64,000 bases of DNA from CAWJMN01 sp963844055. GTDB lineage: Bacteria > Planctomycetota > Planctomycetia > Pirellulales > Pirellulaceae. The notes beneath the pieces are model-generated. The model made no database searches, had not been told where the DNA came from, and saw nothing but the letters and a program-made list of their open reading frames with translations. The DNA lies in NCBI GenBank assembly GCA_963844055.1, contig CAWJMN010000001.1:868001-932000 (forward strand), in the 5' to 3' direction. This document shows, piece by piece, positions 20,896-31,334 of the stretch (position 1 is the first letter of the stretch; each line of letters opens with the position of its first letter). The translations under genes and the position numbers were made by a program.

Positions 20896-23800
20896 ATGAC
20901 CATCGGAGACAGCTCGTACGATCGCGATTAATGATTACGCCTCGGTAAAGATCAGCTTGGCTCGGCCGCACGATATTCGTAGCTGGTCGTTTGGTGAAGT
21001 TCAAGAAGCCTGAAACCATCAACTACCGAACCTATCGCCCTGAAAACGATGGCTTGTTCTGCGAACGTATCTTTGGCCCTGAAAAGGACTGGGAATGCGC
21101 TTGCGGCAAGTATCGCGGCATGAAGTACAAGGGGATGATTTGCGATCGCTGCGGTGTGAAGGTGACGCACTCGCGCGTTCGCCGTAAGCGGATGGGGCAT
21201 ATTGAACTTGCTGCACCGGTTGTTCACATTTGGTTCTTCAAGGCGATGCCAAGCCGCCTGGGCAACTTGCTGGACATGAAGACCATCGAGCCTGGAAAAG
21301 GTGATCTACTTCCAGGATTACGTCGTTGTCAATCCTGGCACGACCGACCTTGAGAAGCAGCAATTGCTGACTGAGGAAGAGTTCCGCGCCGCTCGCGAGC
21401 AGTTCGGCGAAGGTAGCTTTGAAGCCGACATGGGTGCTGAAGCTGTTCGCAAGCTTTTGGCAAGCCTGGATTTGGTCAAGCTGTCTGAAGAACTGCGCGT
21501 GGAGTTGACGGAAACGAACTCGAAGCAGAAGAAGAAAGACCTCATCAATCGCTTGAAGATTGTTGAGAGTCGATCCGTGACAGCGACAACAAGCCTGAGT
21601 GGATGGTACTGGATGTTGATTCCCGTTATTCCGCCGGACCTGCGTCCGCTGGTTCTGCTCGATTCTGGCAACTTTGCCACGAGCGATCTCAACGATTTGT
21701 ATCGCCGCATCATCAACCGCAACAATCGTCTGCGGAAGCTGGTCGATCTGAATGCGCCCGAAGTCATCATCCGCAATGAAAAGCGGATGCTGCAGCAGTC
21801 GGTTGACGCGTTGTTTGATAACAACCGTTGCAAGCGTCCTGTGCTGGGCAGCAGCAATCGTCCGCTGAAGTCCTTGACCGACATGATCAAGGGTAAGCAG
21901 GGACGTTTCCGCGAAAACCTGCTCGGTAAGCGCGTCGATTACTCGGCACGTTCGGTTATCGTGGTCGGCCCGCGTCTGAAGCTGCATCAGTGCGGCTTGC
22001 CCAAGAAGATCGCGCTGGAGCTATATCAGCCGTTCATCATTCGCAAGCTGAAGGAACTTGGCCACGCTGACACGATCAAGTCGGCGAAGAAGATGCTGGA
22101 GCGCAAGGATGAGGAGGTATGGGATATTCTCGAAGCGGTGATTCAAAATCACCCGGTGCTGCTCAATCGTGCTCCGACGTTGCACCGTATGGGTATTCAG
22201 GCATTCGAACCGATCTTGGTGGAAGGCAATGCAATCCACTTGCATCCGCTGGTGTGCAAGGGCTTCAACGCCGACTTCGACGGCGATCAAATGGCCGTTC
22301 ACTTGCCGCTTTCGATCGAAGCCCAAGTCGAAGCTCACACGTTGATGATGTCGACGAACAACATTTTCGCCCCATCCAACGGCAAGCCGATCATGAGCCC
22401 GTCGCAGGATATGGTTATGGGTTGCAACTACATCACTTTGGAGTTGCCAGGATCGCAAGGGCGAGGGAATGATCTTCTCGTCGCTTGCGGAAGCAGAACT
22501 TGCGTATTCGCACGGCAAGATCGAGATGCACGCGAAGATCAAGGTTCGCTTGCCCAAGGATCAGAAGCTGAAGACGGAAGGTGACGATTCGGCAAAGCCA
22601 GGTGCTTTGATCCAAACGACCTACGGCCGTATTCTCTTCAATACGATCTTTGCCAAGGGAATGGACTTCTACAACAAGCCGTTCAAGTCGGGCGACTTGG
22701 CGACTGCGATCAGCGACTGCTATCAGTTGCTGGGTCGTCGTGCCACGATCGAACTTCTGGATGACGATGAACCAGACTGGGTTTCCGCGAAGCGTTCCTC
22801 AGCGGTCTGTCGTTCGCGACGGACGATCTGATTACGCCGACCACCAAGGCCAAGCATATCGCGAAGGCCGAAAAGGAAGTCATGACGTCTGAAGAAGTTC
22901 TACGAACGCGGTATCATCACCGAAAAGGAACGCTACAACCAGGTGCTCGATACGTGGACGCACGCTCGCGAAGCGATCACGAACGAGATGATGGAAGCCA
23001 TGCGAACCGATGATCGTGGTGGCAGCGGTTACGTGAACCCGGTGTACCTGATGGCGGACTCCGGTGCTCGTGGTGGTATCGATCAGATTCGACAGCTCGC
23101 CGGTATGCGTGGTCTGATGGCCAAGCCAACGGGCGAAATCATCGAAACGCCGATTAAGTCGAACTTCCGCGAAGGCCTGTCGGTACTGGAATACTTCAGC
23201 TCGACGCACGGTGCTCGTAAGGGTCTGGCGGATACGGCACTCAAGACGGCCGACTCGGGTTACCTGACCCGTAAGCTGGCGGACGTTGCCCAAAACGTTG
23301 TGATCACGATGCACGACTGCGGTACGACCCAAGGTATCACCAAGGGTGTTATTTACCGTGGCGAAAAGGTCGAAGTTCAAGCTGTCGGCGGCTATTACGG
23401 GCCGTGTCAGCCGTCAGAGCATCGTGAATCCGATTACGGATGAAGTGATCGTTCGTGAAAACGAAGTCATCACGCCGGACATCGCTCGCAAGATCGAAGA
23501 CATGGGCCTGGAGAAGATCCAAGTCCGCAGCGCGCATGACCTGCGAAGCTTCGCTGGGTATTTGCCGTCTGTGCTATGGCATGGATCTTTCGACCGGTAA
23601 CTTGGTCGAAGAGGGCATGGCGGTCGGTATTATCGCTGCTCAAAGTATCGGTGAACCTGGTACTCAGTTGACGATGCGTACGTTCCACATCGGTGGTATC
23701 GCCCAGGGTGTGATCGAAGAGAGCATGTCCAAGGCCAAGCGTGACGGCATTGTGAAGTTCTCTCGCATCCGGACTGCTCGCAATCAAGAAGGGCAAGAAG

Positions 23801-25251
23801 TTGTTCTTACGCGGAACAGCGAAATTGCTCTGCTCGATCCGAAGGGACGCGAACTAGAGAAGTACGACATTCCGAACGGTGCCGTGCTGAAGGTTTCGGA
23901 AAATCAACAAGTGAAGGCTGGCCAGATCCTTTGCGAATGGGATCCGCACAGCATTCCGATCCTTTGCGAAGTCTCCGGTAAGGTCCGTTACGAAGACGTT
24001 GTCGAAGGCGAAACGCTTCGTATCGAGAAGGACTCCGGCGGTAACATGCGTCGCATGATCATGGATCATAAGGGTGAATTGCATCCTCAGATCGTGGTCG
24101 AAGATCCGACGGGCAAGGCCCTGGATGTGTATTATCTACCTGAACGAGCCCACATTACGGTGGACGAAGGTAGCATGATCATGGCCGGCTCGGTTCTGGC
24201 AAAGACGCCTCGCGAAGCCGCAGGTGTGTCGGATATTACGGGTGGTTTGCCTCGTGTTACGGAAATCTTTGAGGCTCGCAAGCCAAAGGATCCTTCCGTG
24301 ATGGCAGAGGTTGACGGTGTTGTAGAAATCCTGCAAGAGAAGCGTCGTGGCAAGCGAACGATTGTGGTTCGCAGCGAGAGCGGTATCGAGCGTGAACACT
24401 TGGTTCCGCACGGTAAGCGGTTCTTGGTCCATGCGGGCGATCACGTTAAGGCTGGCCAAGCGCTGGTCGACGGTCCGCTGGTTCCTCACGATATTCTGCG
24501 GATCTCGGGTGAAGAGGCCCTGCAACAGTACCTCGTGCACGAAGTTCAGAACGTTTACCGCAGCCAGCGTGTAGATATCAATGACAAGCACATTGAAATC
24601 ATCATCGCTCGGATGTTGCGTAAGGTTCGTATCGAAAACCAAGGTGACACGAACCTGTTGCCTGGTTTGATCATGGATCGCTTTGACTTCCGTCAAGTGA
24701 ATACGAATCTTTCGAAGTGCCTCAAGATCACGCACAAGGGTGATAGTGAGTACGCCGTAGATTCGATCGTTCCTAAGGAAGCGATTGAACAAACCAATTC
24801 TCAGATTGAGGCATTGGGTGGGCAGCCTGCCAAGGGTGTTCGTCCAAAGTCGGCAACGGCCAGCACGCAGTTGCTTGGTATCACGAAGGCAGCCGTACAA
24901 AGCAGCAGCTTTATCTCGGCCGCCAGCTTCCAAGAAACGACGAAGGTGCTTACCGAAGCTGCATTGGCAGGCAAGGTAGACAACCTGGTCGGCCTCAAGG
25001 AAAACGTGATCCTGGGTCACTTGATTCCTGCTGGAACGGGCTTCCGCAAGTTCCAAGATTCCGAAGTTCGCTATCGTCCCGAGGCCTTGCAGGCCATGGC
25101 GGCCGATCGCGGGAAGGAATTGGAATCGGCGTTCCCGTTGTTGCAACAGGCTGCCGAAGAGCCAGCTGCCAACGGCACGGCTCCTCAAGCTCCTGCACCC
25201 ACCGAAGGAGGGTCGTTGGAGAGCCTTTTGGGAAATCTGGGGAACGAATAG
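20896..25251 (+). CDS. rpoC: RNA polymerase subunit beta' (frame interrupted by many indels)
   Basis: The beta' subunit, about 1,450 residues after repair. The ATG at 20896 (MTIGDSSYDR) has AGGAG at 20881-20885. The N-terminal zinc site is CACGKYRGMKYKGMICDRCG. The catalytic NADFDGD Mg-binding loop is encoded at 22267-22287. The second zinc cluster ends in TCEASLGICRLCYG. Eleven frame breaks lie at about 20926, 21002, 21291, 21571, 21618, 22453, 22766, 22785, 22888, 23378 and 23535. All fit single-base insertions except 21571, which fits two inserted bases. From 23536 to the stop the frame is clean. Conserved protein continues across every break. Confidence 0.93.
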
Positions 25252-25284
25252 TTCTTTTGTCAGAAGTGTAAAAAGTGTTGAGAT

Positions 25285-25314
25285 GGAGGTTTGCGTAGTT
25301 TACGGCAAGCCTCC
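25285..25314 (+). other. 10-bp hairpin after rpoC
   Basis: GGAGGTTTGC (25285-25294) pairs with GCAAGCCTCC (25305-25314), with one G-T pair and a 10-base loop. AAAAG follows instead of a T run, so it is not a typical intrinsic terminator. It may slow polymerase or protect the 3' end of the rpoBC message. Confidence 0.35.
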
Positions 25315-25423
25315 AAAAGATAGCGAATTGGGCTGGGAATCGCCCCGATAAGATGGTTTCCTGGGACCGGGTGAAGTTCGATAAAGATTCGAGCAAATCC
25401 GGCCCGCAAGCCTGGGGAGTGGG

Positions 25424-25451
25424 TTGACAGGCCTATTCAATTCAGTAATTT
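25424..25451 (+). promoter_or_regulatory. predicted promoter of rpsL-rpsG-fusA
   Basis: A perfect -35 box TTGACA at 25424-25429 is followed after 16 bases by TAATTT at 25446-25451, 33 bases before the rpsL start. The -10 match is weak but the -35 box and the position fit. Confidence 0.45.
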
Positions 25452-25484
25452 AAGGGATTACCCTAGTTTTGGAATTATAGACGT

Positions 25485-25853
25485 ATGCCAACAATCAATC
25501 AGCTCGTTCGCCGTCCTCGGCGTCAAAAACGTACTTTCAGCAAGTCGCCAGTGCTTGAGAAGTGCCCCTTTAAGCAAGGCGTATGCATGATTGTGCGTAC
25601 GATGACGCCAAAGAAGCCGAACTCGGCTCTTCGGAAGATCTGCCGCGTACGCCTGTCAAACGGTCGTGAAACGACGGTTTACATTCCAGGTGAAGGCCAC
25701 AACCTGCAAGAGCACTCGATCGTGCTCGTTCGCGGTGGTCGTATCCGCGATCTTCCAGGTGTGCGTTACCACGTTGTTCGTGGCGCCCGTGATACGCTCG
25801 GCGTAAGCGGTCGTAAGCAAGCTCGCAGCCGTTATGGCGCGAAGAAGTCGTAG
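25485..25853 (+). CDS. rpsL: 30S ribosomal protein S12
   Basis: S12, 122 residues, sits at the decoding centre and controls accuracy. Conserved MPTINQLVRRPRR start, TPKKPNSALRK with the Lys equivalent to E. coli K43, and the PGVRYHVVRGARD segment. Just before it the protein reads GGRIRDLPG where E. coli has GGRVKDLPG, so the residue equivalent to K88 is Arg. Arg at this position is a known streptomycin-resistance change in other bacteria. First gene of the str-type cluster. Confidence 0.98.
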   Translation: MPTINQLVRRPRRQKRTFSKSPVLEKCPFKQGVCMIVRTMTPKKPNSALRKICRVRLSNGRETTVYIPGEGHNLQEHSIVLVRGGRIRDLPGVRYHVVRGARDTLGVSGRKQARSRYGAKKS

Positions 25854-25880
25854 TCTTTTGACTTTGGCTTTGGCATTACA

Positions 25881-25910
25881 GGGGAAGCTTGTTTATTGGC
25901 TTGCTTCCCC
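25881..25910 (+). other. hairpin between rpsL and rpsG
   Basis: GGGGAAGC (25881-25888) pairs perfectly with GCTTCCCC (25903-25910) over a 14-base loop. There is no T run. In E. coli the S12-S7 intergenic mRNA is the S7 repressor target, so this could be a regulatory structure; that is inference. Confidence 0.4.
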
Positions 25911-25987
25911 GTGGTTGGTTCGATTTGTGATCAGTTTTTTGCGTGCGGGATGCCCTTTAGGGGCTTAAAAATAGGATAGCCAAGTTC

Positions 25988-26458
25988 ATGGGTAAGATTA
26001 CGGCAAGTCGGACGCAGTTGAAGCCTGATCCGCGCTACAAGTCGTTGTTGGCTGGTAAGTTCATCAATTGCTTGATGTATGACGGCAAGAAGAGCATCGC
26101 TTTCGGCGTTTTCTATGGCGCGATGGACGCGATCAAGGAACGCATGCCAGACATTGAGCCAATCGAGGTGTTCCACACCGCTTTGGAAAACGTGAAGCCG
26201 CACGTCGAAGTACGCTCGCGCCGCGTCGGTGGTGCTGCTTACCAAGTGCCAATGCAAGTGAATCGCAATCGTCAGCAATCGCTGGCCATTCGCTGGGTTC
26301 TGGCAGCTGTGCGCGAGAAGAAGGGGCGTCCAACGCACCTGAAGTTGGCTGACGAGCTATTGGCTGCCTTCAACCGTGAAGGTGCTGCTGTAACGAAGCG
26401 CGAAAACGTGCATCGTATGGCCGACGCGAACAAGGCATTTGCCCACTTCGCTTGGTAG
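25988..26458 (+). CDS. rpsG: 30S ribosomal protein S7
   Basis: S7, 156 residues, nucleates the 30S head by binding 16S rRNA. Conserved blocks include DPRYKSLLAGKFINCLM, RVGGAAYQVPMQV, ALAIRW-like LAIRWVLAA and the C-terminal KRENVHRMADANKAFAHFAW. It lies between rpsL and fusA. Confidence 0.98.
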   Translation: MGKITASRTQLKPDPRYKSLLAGKFINCLMYDGKKSIAFGVFYGAMDAIKERMPDIEPIEVFHTALENVKPHVEVRSRRVGGAAYQVPMQVNRNRQQSLAIRWVLAAVREKKGRPTHLKLADELLAAFNREGAAVTKRENVHRMADANKAFAHFAW

Positions 26459-26510
26459 TTTGAAGCCAGGTCCTTCAGCGGCCTTGGTTTTCCACTTTGT
26501 TGAAATTCTG

Positions 26511-26545
26511 ATGCCGCGCTAGGCTTTTGCCGAGTGCGGCATTTT
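26511..26545 (+). other. hairpin between rpsG and fusA
   Basis: ATGCCGC (26511-26517) pairs with GCGGCAT (26536-26542), with a second short stem GGC-TTTT-GCC inside. TTT follows. It could be a weak terminator reducing fusA expression relative to rpsG. Confidence 0.35.
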
Positions 26546-26624
26546 CATGCGCTGATGCGGTTGTTTGGTCGCTCGTGCATTGGGGTTGGGGCGGGTTTTT
26601 GGGTTCCTTGTAAAGAAGTATGTC

Positions 26625-28714
26625 ATGTCACGTTCGATTGAAAAGATTCGCAACATTGGCGTCATTGCCCATATCGACGCAGGAAAGACCACCGTTACTG
26701 AACGGATGTTGTATTTGAGTGGTGCGAAGCACCGAGTTGGCGAAGTTGACAAAGGGACGACGGAGACAGACTCAGACCCCGAAGAGCAGCAGCGCGGCAT
26801 TACGATCTATGCCGCATGCGTGACGTTTCCGTGGCGGGATGTGATTGTGAACTTGCTGGACACCCCGGGGCACGTCGATTTTACGGCCGAAGTGGAACGT
26901 TGCCTGCGAGTTTTGGATGGCGCAGTGGTGGTATTCAGTGCCCGTGAAGGGGTGGAAGCCCAGAGCGAAACGGTTTGGCGGCAAGCGGATCGCTACCGGG
27001 TGCCACGGATTGCGTTTATCAACAAGCTGGATCGTGAAGGGGCTGATTTCGAGGCGGTTTACGAAGAAATGAGCAGTCGCCTCGGAGCAAATCCGCTGGC
27101 GATTCAAATTCCGTACGGGCAAGGGCCGGCACATACCAATACGCCGTTTCGCGGTGTGATTGATTTGATTCGGATGAAGCTGCTGACGTATGGCGGTTCT
27201 CGAGATAGTAAGGAAGTGGTGGAGGGGGAGATTCCGGAAGATGCGCTCGATGAGGCTTTGGTCTATCGGGAGGCGATGCTCGACAAGCTTTACAACTACA
27301 GCAGCGAGATGATGGATTTGGCGCTCGCTGAAGAGCCAATTCCTGAGGCACTCATTCATCAGGCGCTACGTAAAGCGACGTTGGCGATGGAAGTGCAGCC
27401 AGTGCTTTGCGGTTCGGCGCTGCATGGAATGGGGGTGCAGGGCGTGCTTAACGCCGCTGCGGATTACCTCCCCAGCCCTGCGGACATGCCTCCTGTCGAG
27501 GGTGAGGCTGTTGGCGGAAAGAAACAGGGGGAGAAGATCAAGCGAGCGGTTGACCCCAAGGAGCCCTTCTGTGGGCTTGTTTTTAAGGTGCTGCCTGCCA
27601 AGACCGGCGATATTCACTGGGTGCGGGTTTACTCCGGGCAGCTCAAGTCAAACTCACGCGTCCTCAATCCTGGCAAGGATCTTAAAGAGAATGTGGCGCA
27701 GCTTTGGCATATTCATGCCACGAAAAAAGAAGAGCAGGTTGACTCGGTTGAGTGCGGCGACATCGTAGGGATCGTTGGCCTGCGGCAATCGGTAACTGGC
27801 GATACGATCTGCGATACGCGCGAGCCAATCTTGCTTGAGTCGATCAAGTTCCCCGAGACGGTCATTTCGATGGCGATTGAGCCGGAGAATAGCACCGAGC
27901 GAAAAAAGCTGGCCGATACGCTGGATCTGCTCAAAAGGCAGGATCCAACGCTTCAGGTCGTTGCTGCAGCGAAACGGGACAAACCCTGATTAGCGGCATG
28001 GGCGAGTTGCACCTGGAGGTGATCAAAAATCGCCTGTTGCGCGACTTTGCCCTGAATGTGAAGTTCCATAAGCCGCAAGTCAGCTATCGGGAGTCGATTG
28101 CTCAGGCGGTTGATGTGGTTGGTGAGTGCCACCGGATGATTGCCGGCCAGCAGCTCTTTGCCAAGATAAAGATCCGGATGGAGCCTGTGGAGGGAAACGC
28201 TACGGGAGTTGCGATCTTGAATCGCTGCCCGCCCGAAAAGGCTCCGCCGGAGCTAATGGCGGCCGCCGTGGAAGAGCTGAAGGGGTGCGGCGAGGGTGGT
28301 GGTCGCATCGCTGGCTATCCGCTGATGAAAATGAAGGTCACGGTCCTGGATGCCGAATGGCAGGCGGAAACGTCCGATGAGCGGGCTTTCAAAATTGCTG
28401 CTACGGATGCCTTTGAAAAGGGGCTAGAACAGGGGGGTAAGGTGCTTCTCGAGCCGATCATGAAGCTCGATATTGTGACCCCGGATGATTATCACGGCGA
28501 TTTTGTGGGTGACCTGCAGCAGCGAAGGGCGATTATTGCCAAGACGGAGAATAGGGGCCGAATGACCGCCATTGAGGCGCATGCCCCCCTTCGGGAGCTG
28601 TTTGGGTACTCCAGCGCGATGCGAAGTCTCAGTCAGGGGCGGGCCGGGTGCTCGATGGAGCCTCTGATGTACGCTGCGGCACCTGCGGATGTGATGAAAA
28701 AGTTCGAGTTGTAG
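26625..28714 (+). CDS. fusA: elongation factor G (frame interrupted by one deletion)
   Basis: EF-G, about 696 residues after repair, translocates the ribosome with GTP. The ATG at 26625 (MSRSIEKIRNIGVIAHIDAG) is the normal beginning; in-frame codons upstream are not conserved. G1 is AHIDAGKTT, G2 lies in EEQQRGITIYAA, G3 is DTPGHVDF and G4 is NKLD. The switch I sequence TDSDPEEQQRGITI differs from the E. coli type MDWMEQEQERGITI and looks like the planctomycete form. One base is missing at about 27970 (GG read as G), breaking QVVAAAETGQTLISGMGELHLEV. Domain IV and V follow in the next frame to 28714. Confidence 0.93.
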
Positions 28715-28882
28715 ACGGAACGGAAAAATAAGTTCTGGCCTGGGAATTGGGTGGCAGGTGGTGCAGCTTTCTTAGTCAGCACAAATTGCCGAAAAACAGT
28801 AGCTCTTGTGGTGGGTATTACGCTGTTTTCGCTGAGAAAATGGGCTCTCCCGAGAAAAATGCGACGAATTGCTTCCCGGCCG

Positions 28883-28911
28883 TTGACGAACCGCCGCAGC
28901 ATACTTAAACT
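28883..28911 (+). promoter_or_regulatory. predicted promoter of the S10 operon
   Basis: TTGACG at 28883-28888 and TAAACT at 28906-28911 are 17 bases apart, about 170 bases before rpsJ. This is the best candidate in the 365-base gap 28715-29079, which otherwise holds no gene. The long leader would leave room for autoregulatory structure. Confidence 0.4.
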
Positions 28912-29079
28912 TGCCTGCTTCCCATTTGATTAAGTCTCGCGGAATTCTGCGAGGAGATGAGATGGGGAGATGGCTGGACGACTGCCGAAATTCGGCTTTG
29001 CGGGTTGCTGTTTAGCAGGCTCAAGTCTGCTGGGCACGACGCCGATGGCTTAGTAATTCATTGTTTGAGGGGTTGATCT

Positions 29080-29403
29080 GTGGCTGGTCAGCAAGAAGTA
29101 ATTCGGATCCGCATGGAAGCTTACGATCATGCGATTCTGGATCAGAGTGCTCAGGAAATCGTCGAGACAGCTCGTCGTACCCACAGTGAAGTTCATGGTC
29201 CGATTCCGTTGCCAACGCGAATTGAGCGTTACACGGTGTTGTCGGGTCCAAACATCGATAAGAAGGCTCGTCAGCAATTTGAAATTCGCACGCATAAGCG
29301 GCTGATCGACATTGTGCAGGCAACTGCCAAGACGATCGAAGCTCTCAATAAGTTGAGCTTGCCTGCTGGCGTTGATATTAAGATTAAGGCTTCGTCGCGA
29401 TAG
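29080..29403 (+). CDS. rpsJ: 30S ribosomal protein S10
   Basis: S10, 107 residues, part of the 30S head and, in other bacteria, the NusE antitermination factor. It starts with GTG at 29080 behind GAGGGG. Conserved IRIRMEAYDHAILDQSA, GPIPLPTRIERYTVL, the RTHKRLIDI segment and LPAGVDIKIK. First gene of the S10 operon. Confidence 0.98.
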   Translation: MAGQQEVIRIRMEAYDHAILDQSAQEIVETARRTHSEVHGPIPLPTRIERYTVLSGPNIDKKARQQFEIRTHKRLIDIVQATAKTIEALNKLSLPAGVDIKIKASSR

Positions 29404-29538
29404 TTTTGCGGCGGGTTTTTGTTTATTACATAGGGCTCTTTAATGACTGGAAGCCCTGCAGGAATTACGGGGCCGCTTAGTTGGCTTTAGTCGACTGGCT
29501 CGCAAACCTGCACGGTAACTGATCACTAGGACACTACG

Positions 29539-30237
29539 ATGACCAAGGGAATACTCGGCCGCAAGGTCGGGATGACGCAAGTTTATGATGAGGCTGGCAA
29601 TGCCATCCCGGTCACGGTTGTGAAGGCCGGTCCTTGCCGCGTGCTTCAAGTTCGGACCAAAGAGCGTGACGGCTATGAAGCTGTTCAGCTTGGGTTTTTG
29701 GATAAGCCTCGCCGTTTGGCAAGTCGTAGTGAACGTGGTCATGTTGCCGCTCTTAGCAGCAAGCGTGGAAAGATGCTTGCTGCCTCTGGTGTGCCTGTCG
29801 TCGAAAAGGCGAATTGTGAGCCCCAGCGTTTTGTCCGCGAACTTCGTGGTGCTACCACTGGTGCTTCCGTAGGGCAAGAGATTACTGTTGACGTTCTGTC
29901 GGATGTCAAGCACGTCGACGTAACCGGCTTCTCGAAGGGGCGTGGTTTTGCGGGTGCGATGAAGCGACACAACTTCTCGGGTCAGCGAGCTACGCACGGC
30001 GTGAAGAAGACGCACCGTCACATGGGTGGTACGGGTGCTCTGGCCGCAAACCGCGGTGGTGGTCGTATGAAGAAGGGTAAGAAGATGCCAGGTCGGTTTG
30101 GTGGTGCTCGCATCACGACCTGCAACATTCCCCTTGTTCGTGTTGACAAAGAAAATAATTTGCTGCTCATCAATGGCTCTGTGCCTGGTGCTGCCGGTGG
30201 CTATGTGATTGTTCGAGAGACTAATCGCGTTGGCTAG
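29539..30237 (+). CDS. rplC: 50S ribosomal protein L3
   Basis: L3, 232 residues, one of the first proteins to bind 23S rRNA. Begins MTKGILGRKVGMTQVYDEAG. The conserved extension loop near the peptidyl-transferase centre is FAGAMKRHNFSGQRATHGVK followed by HRHMGGTGALAANRGGG. Gene order rpsJ-rplC-rplD is standard. Confidence 0.98.
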   Translation: MTKGILGRKVGMTQVYDEAGNAIPVTVVKAGPCRVLQVRTKERDGYEAVQLGFLDKPRRLASRSERGHVAALSSKRGKMLAASGVPVVEKANCEPQRFVRELRGATTGASVGQEITVDVLSDVKHVDVTGFSKGRGFAGAMKRHNFSGQRATHGVKKTHRHMGGTGALAANRGGGRMKKGKKMPGRFGGARITTCNIPLVRVDKENNLLLINGSVPGAAGGYVIVRETNRVG

Positions 30238-30293
30238 TGGTTCGGGTGGCGTGGCATTTTGCGTTTTACGAATTGTGATTGGGGAAGTGAGCG

Positions 30294-30926
30294 ATGGTTA
30301 GCCTTCCGGTTTATAACAAAGCAGGTCAGGAAGTGGGTCGTGTTGACATCGACCCTGCCGAGATCGCGCCAAAGATCAGCAAGCAGCTGATGCACGACGT
30401 TGTTGTTATGTATCAGGCTAATCTTCGCCTTGGTACGCACAAGACAAAGGATCGCGGAGAAGTCCGCGGTACAACGAAGAAGATGTATCGTCAGAAGGGT
30501 ACGGGCAATGCTCGTGCTGGTTCTCGCCGTTCGCCGATTCGTCGTGGTGGTGGTCACGTGTTTGCTCTTCGTAATCGCGATTATTCGTATCGCTTGCCGA
30601 AGAAGGCAATTCGTTTGGCAACCCGGATGGCCTTGGCTCACAAACTTCAGAAGCAAGATGTTGTCGTCATTGATGACCTTGGTTTTGGTGCTCCAAAGAC
30701 AAAAGAGATGGCTGCGATCCTAACGGCTTTGAATCTTGGCGGCGTTTCGACGCTGGTCACGACGGCTGCGATCGATCAGAACGTTGTGAAGAGTGCTCGG
30801 AATATTGACCGGGTCACTGTTTCGCATGTGGCAGATTTGAATGCCTTGTCGGTCCTGAAGCCTAAGAAGCTTTTGGTGACGAAGGCTGCTCTGGAAGCCA
30901 TCAAGGTTTCTGGTAAGTCTGCCTAG
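30294..30926 (+). CDS. rplD: 50S ribosomal protein L4
   Basis: L4, 210 residues, lines the exit tunnel and in E. coli represses the S10 operon. Conserved RLGTHKTKDRGEVRGTTKK and the tunnel loop GTGNARAGSRRSPIRRGGG. The C-terminal part carries VVIDDLGF and LKPKKLLVTKAALEA. ATG at 30294, 56 bases after rplC. Confidence 0.98.
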   Translation: MVSLPVYNKAGQEVGRVDIDPAEIAPKISKQLMHDVVVMYQANLRLGTHKTKDRGEVRGTTKKMYRQKGTGNARAGSRRSPIRRGGGHVFALRNRDYSYRLPKKAIRLATRMALAHKLQKQDVVVIDDLGFGAPKTKEMAAILTALNLGGVSTLVTTAAIDQNVVKSARNIDRVTVSHVADLNALSVLKPKKLLVTKAALEAIKVSGKSA

Positions 30927-30966
30927 TTGAATTCAAGCGGATTGGTGTTTTGTAGGGGTGTTTGGT

Positions 30967-31272
30967 ATGTCGCAAGAAGTCGCTGCGGAATCGATTCCAT
31001 CTTACCAGGTGATTGTTCGTCCCTTGGTAACGGAAAAGGGTGTGCATCGCTCAGAGCGCAATAATCAATACTCGTTCGAGGTGAATCCTCGTGCGACGAA
31101 GGTTGATATTCGTCGCGCCGTTGAAGAGTTGTTTAACGTCAAGGTGGACAAGGTCTGCACGCAAACGCGTCGCGGAAAGCTTCGTCGCCACAAGTTCCGT
31201 TCCGGGATGACGAAGTCCTGGAAGAAGGCAGTTGTGAAGTTGCAAGATGAGTACCGTATCGACTTCTTCTAG
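30967..31272 (+). CDS. rplW: 50S ribosomal protein L23
   Basis: L23, 101 residues, at the exit of the tunnel where trigger factor and SRP dock. The ATG at 30967 has AGGGG 8 bases upstream and is preferred to the GTG at 30958. Conserved IVRPLVTEKGVHRSE, VNPRATKVDIRRAVEELFNV and the C-terminal KKAVVKLQDEYRIDFF. Confidence 0.97.
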   Translation: MSQEVAAESIPSYQVIVRPLVTEKGVHRSERNNQYSFEVNPRATKVDIRRAVEELFNVKVDKVCTQTRRGKLRRHKFRSGMTKSWKKAVVKLQDEYRIDFF

Positions 31273-31334
31273 ACGTTGGTCGGTGTGACGGACTTGTTTG
31301 TCTTAGCGTTGATGTGATTTGAAAGAGTTTTGCG

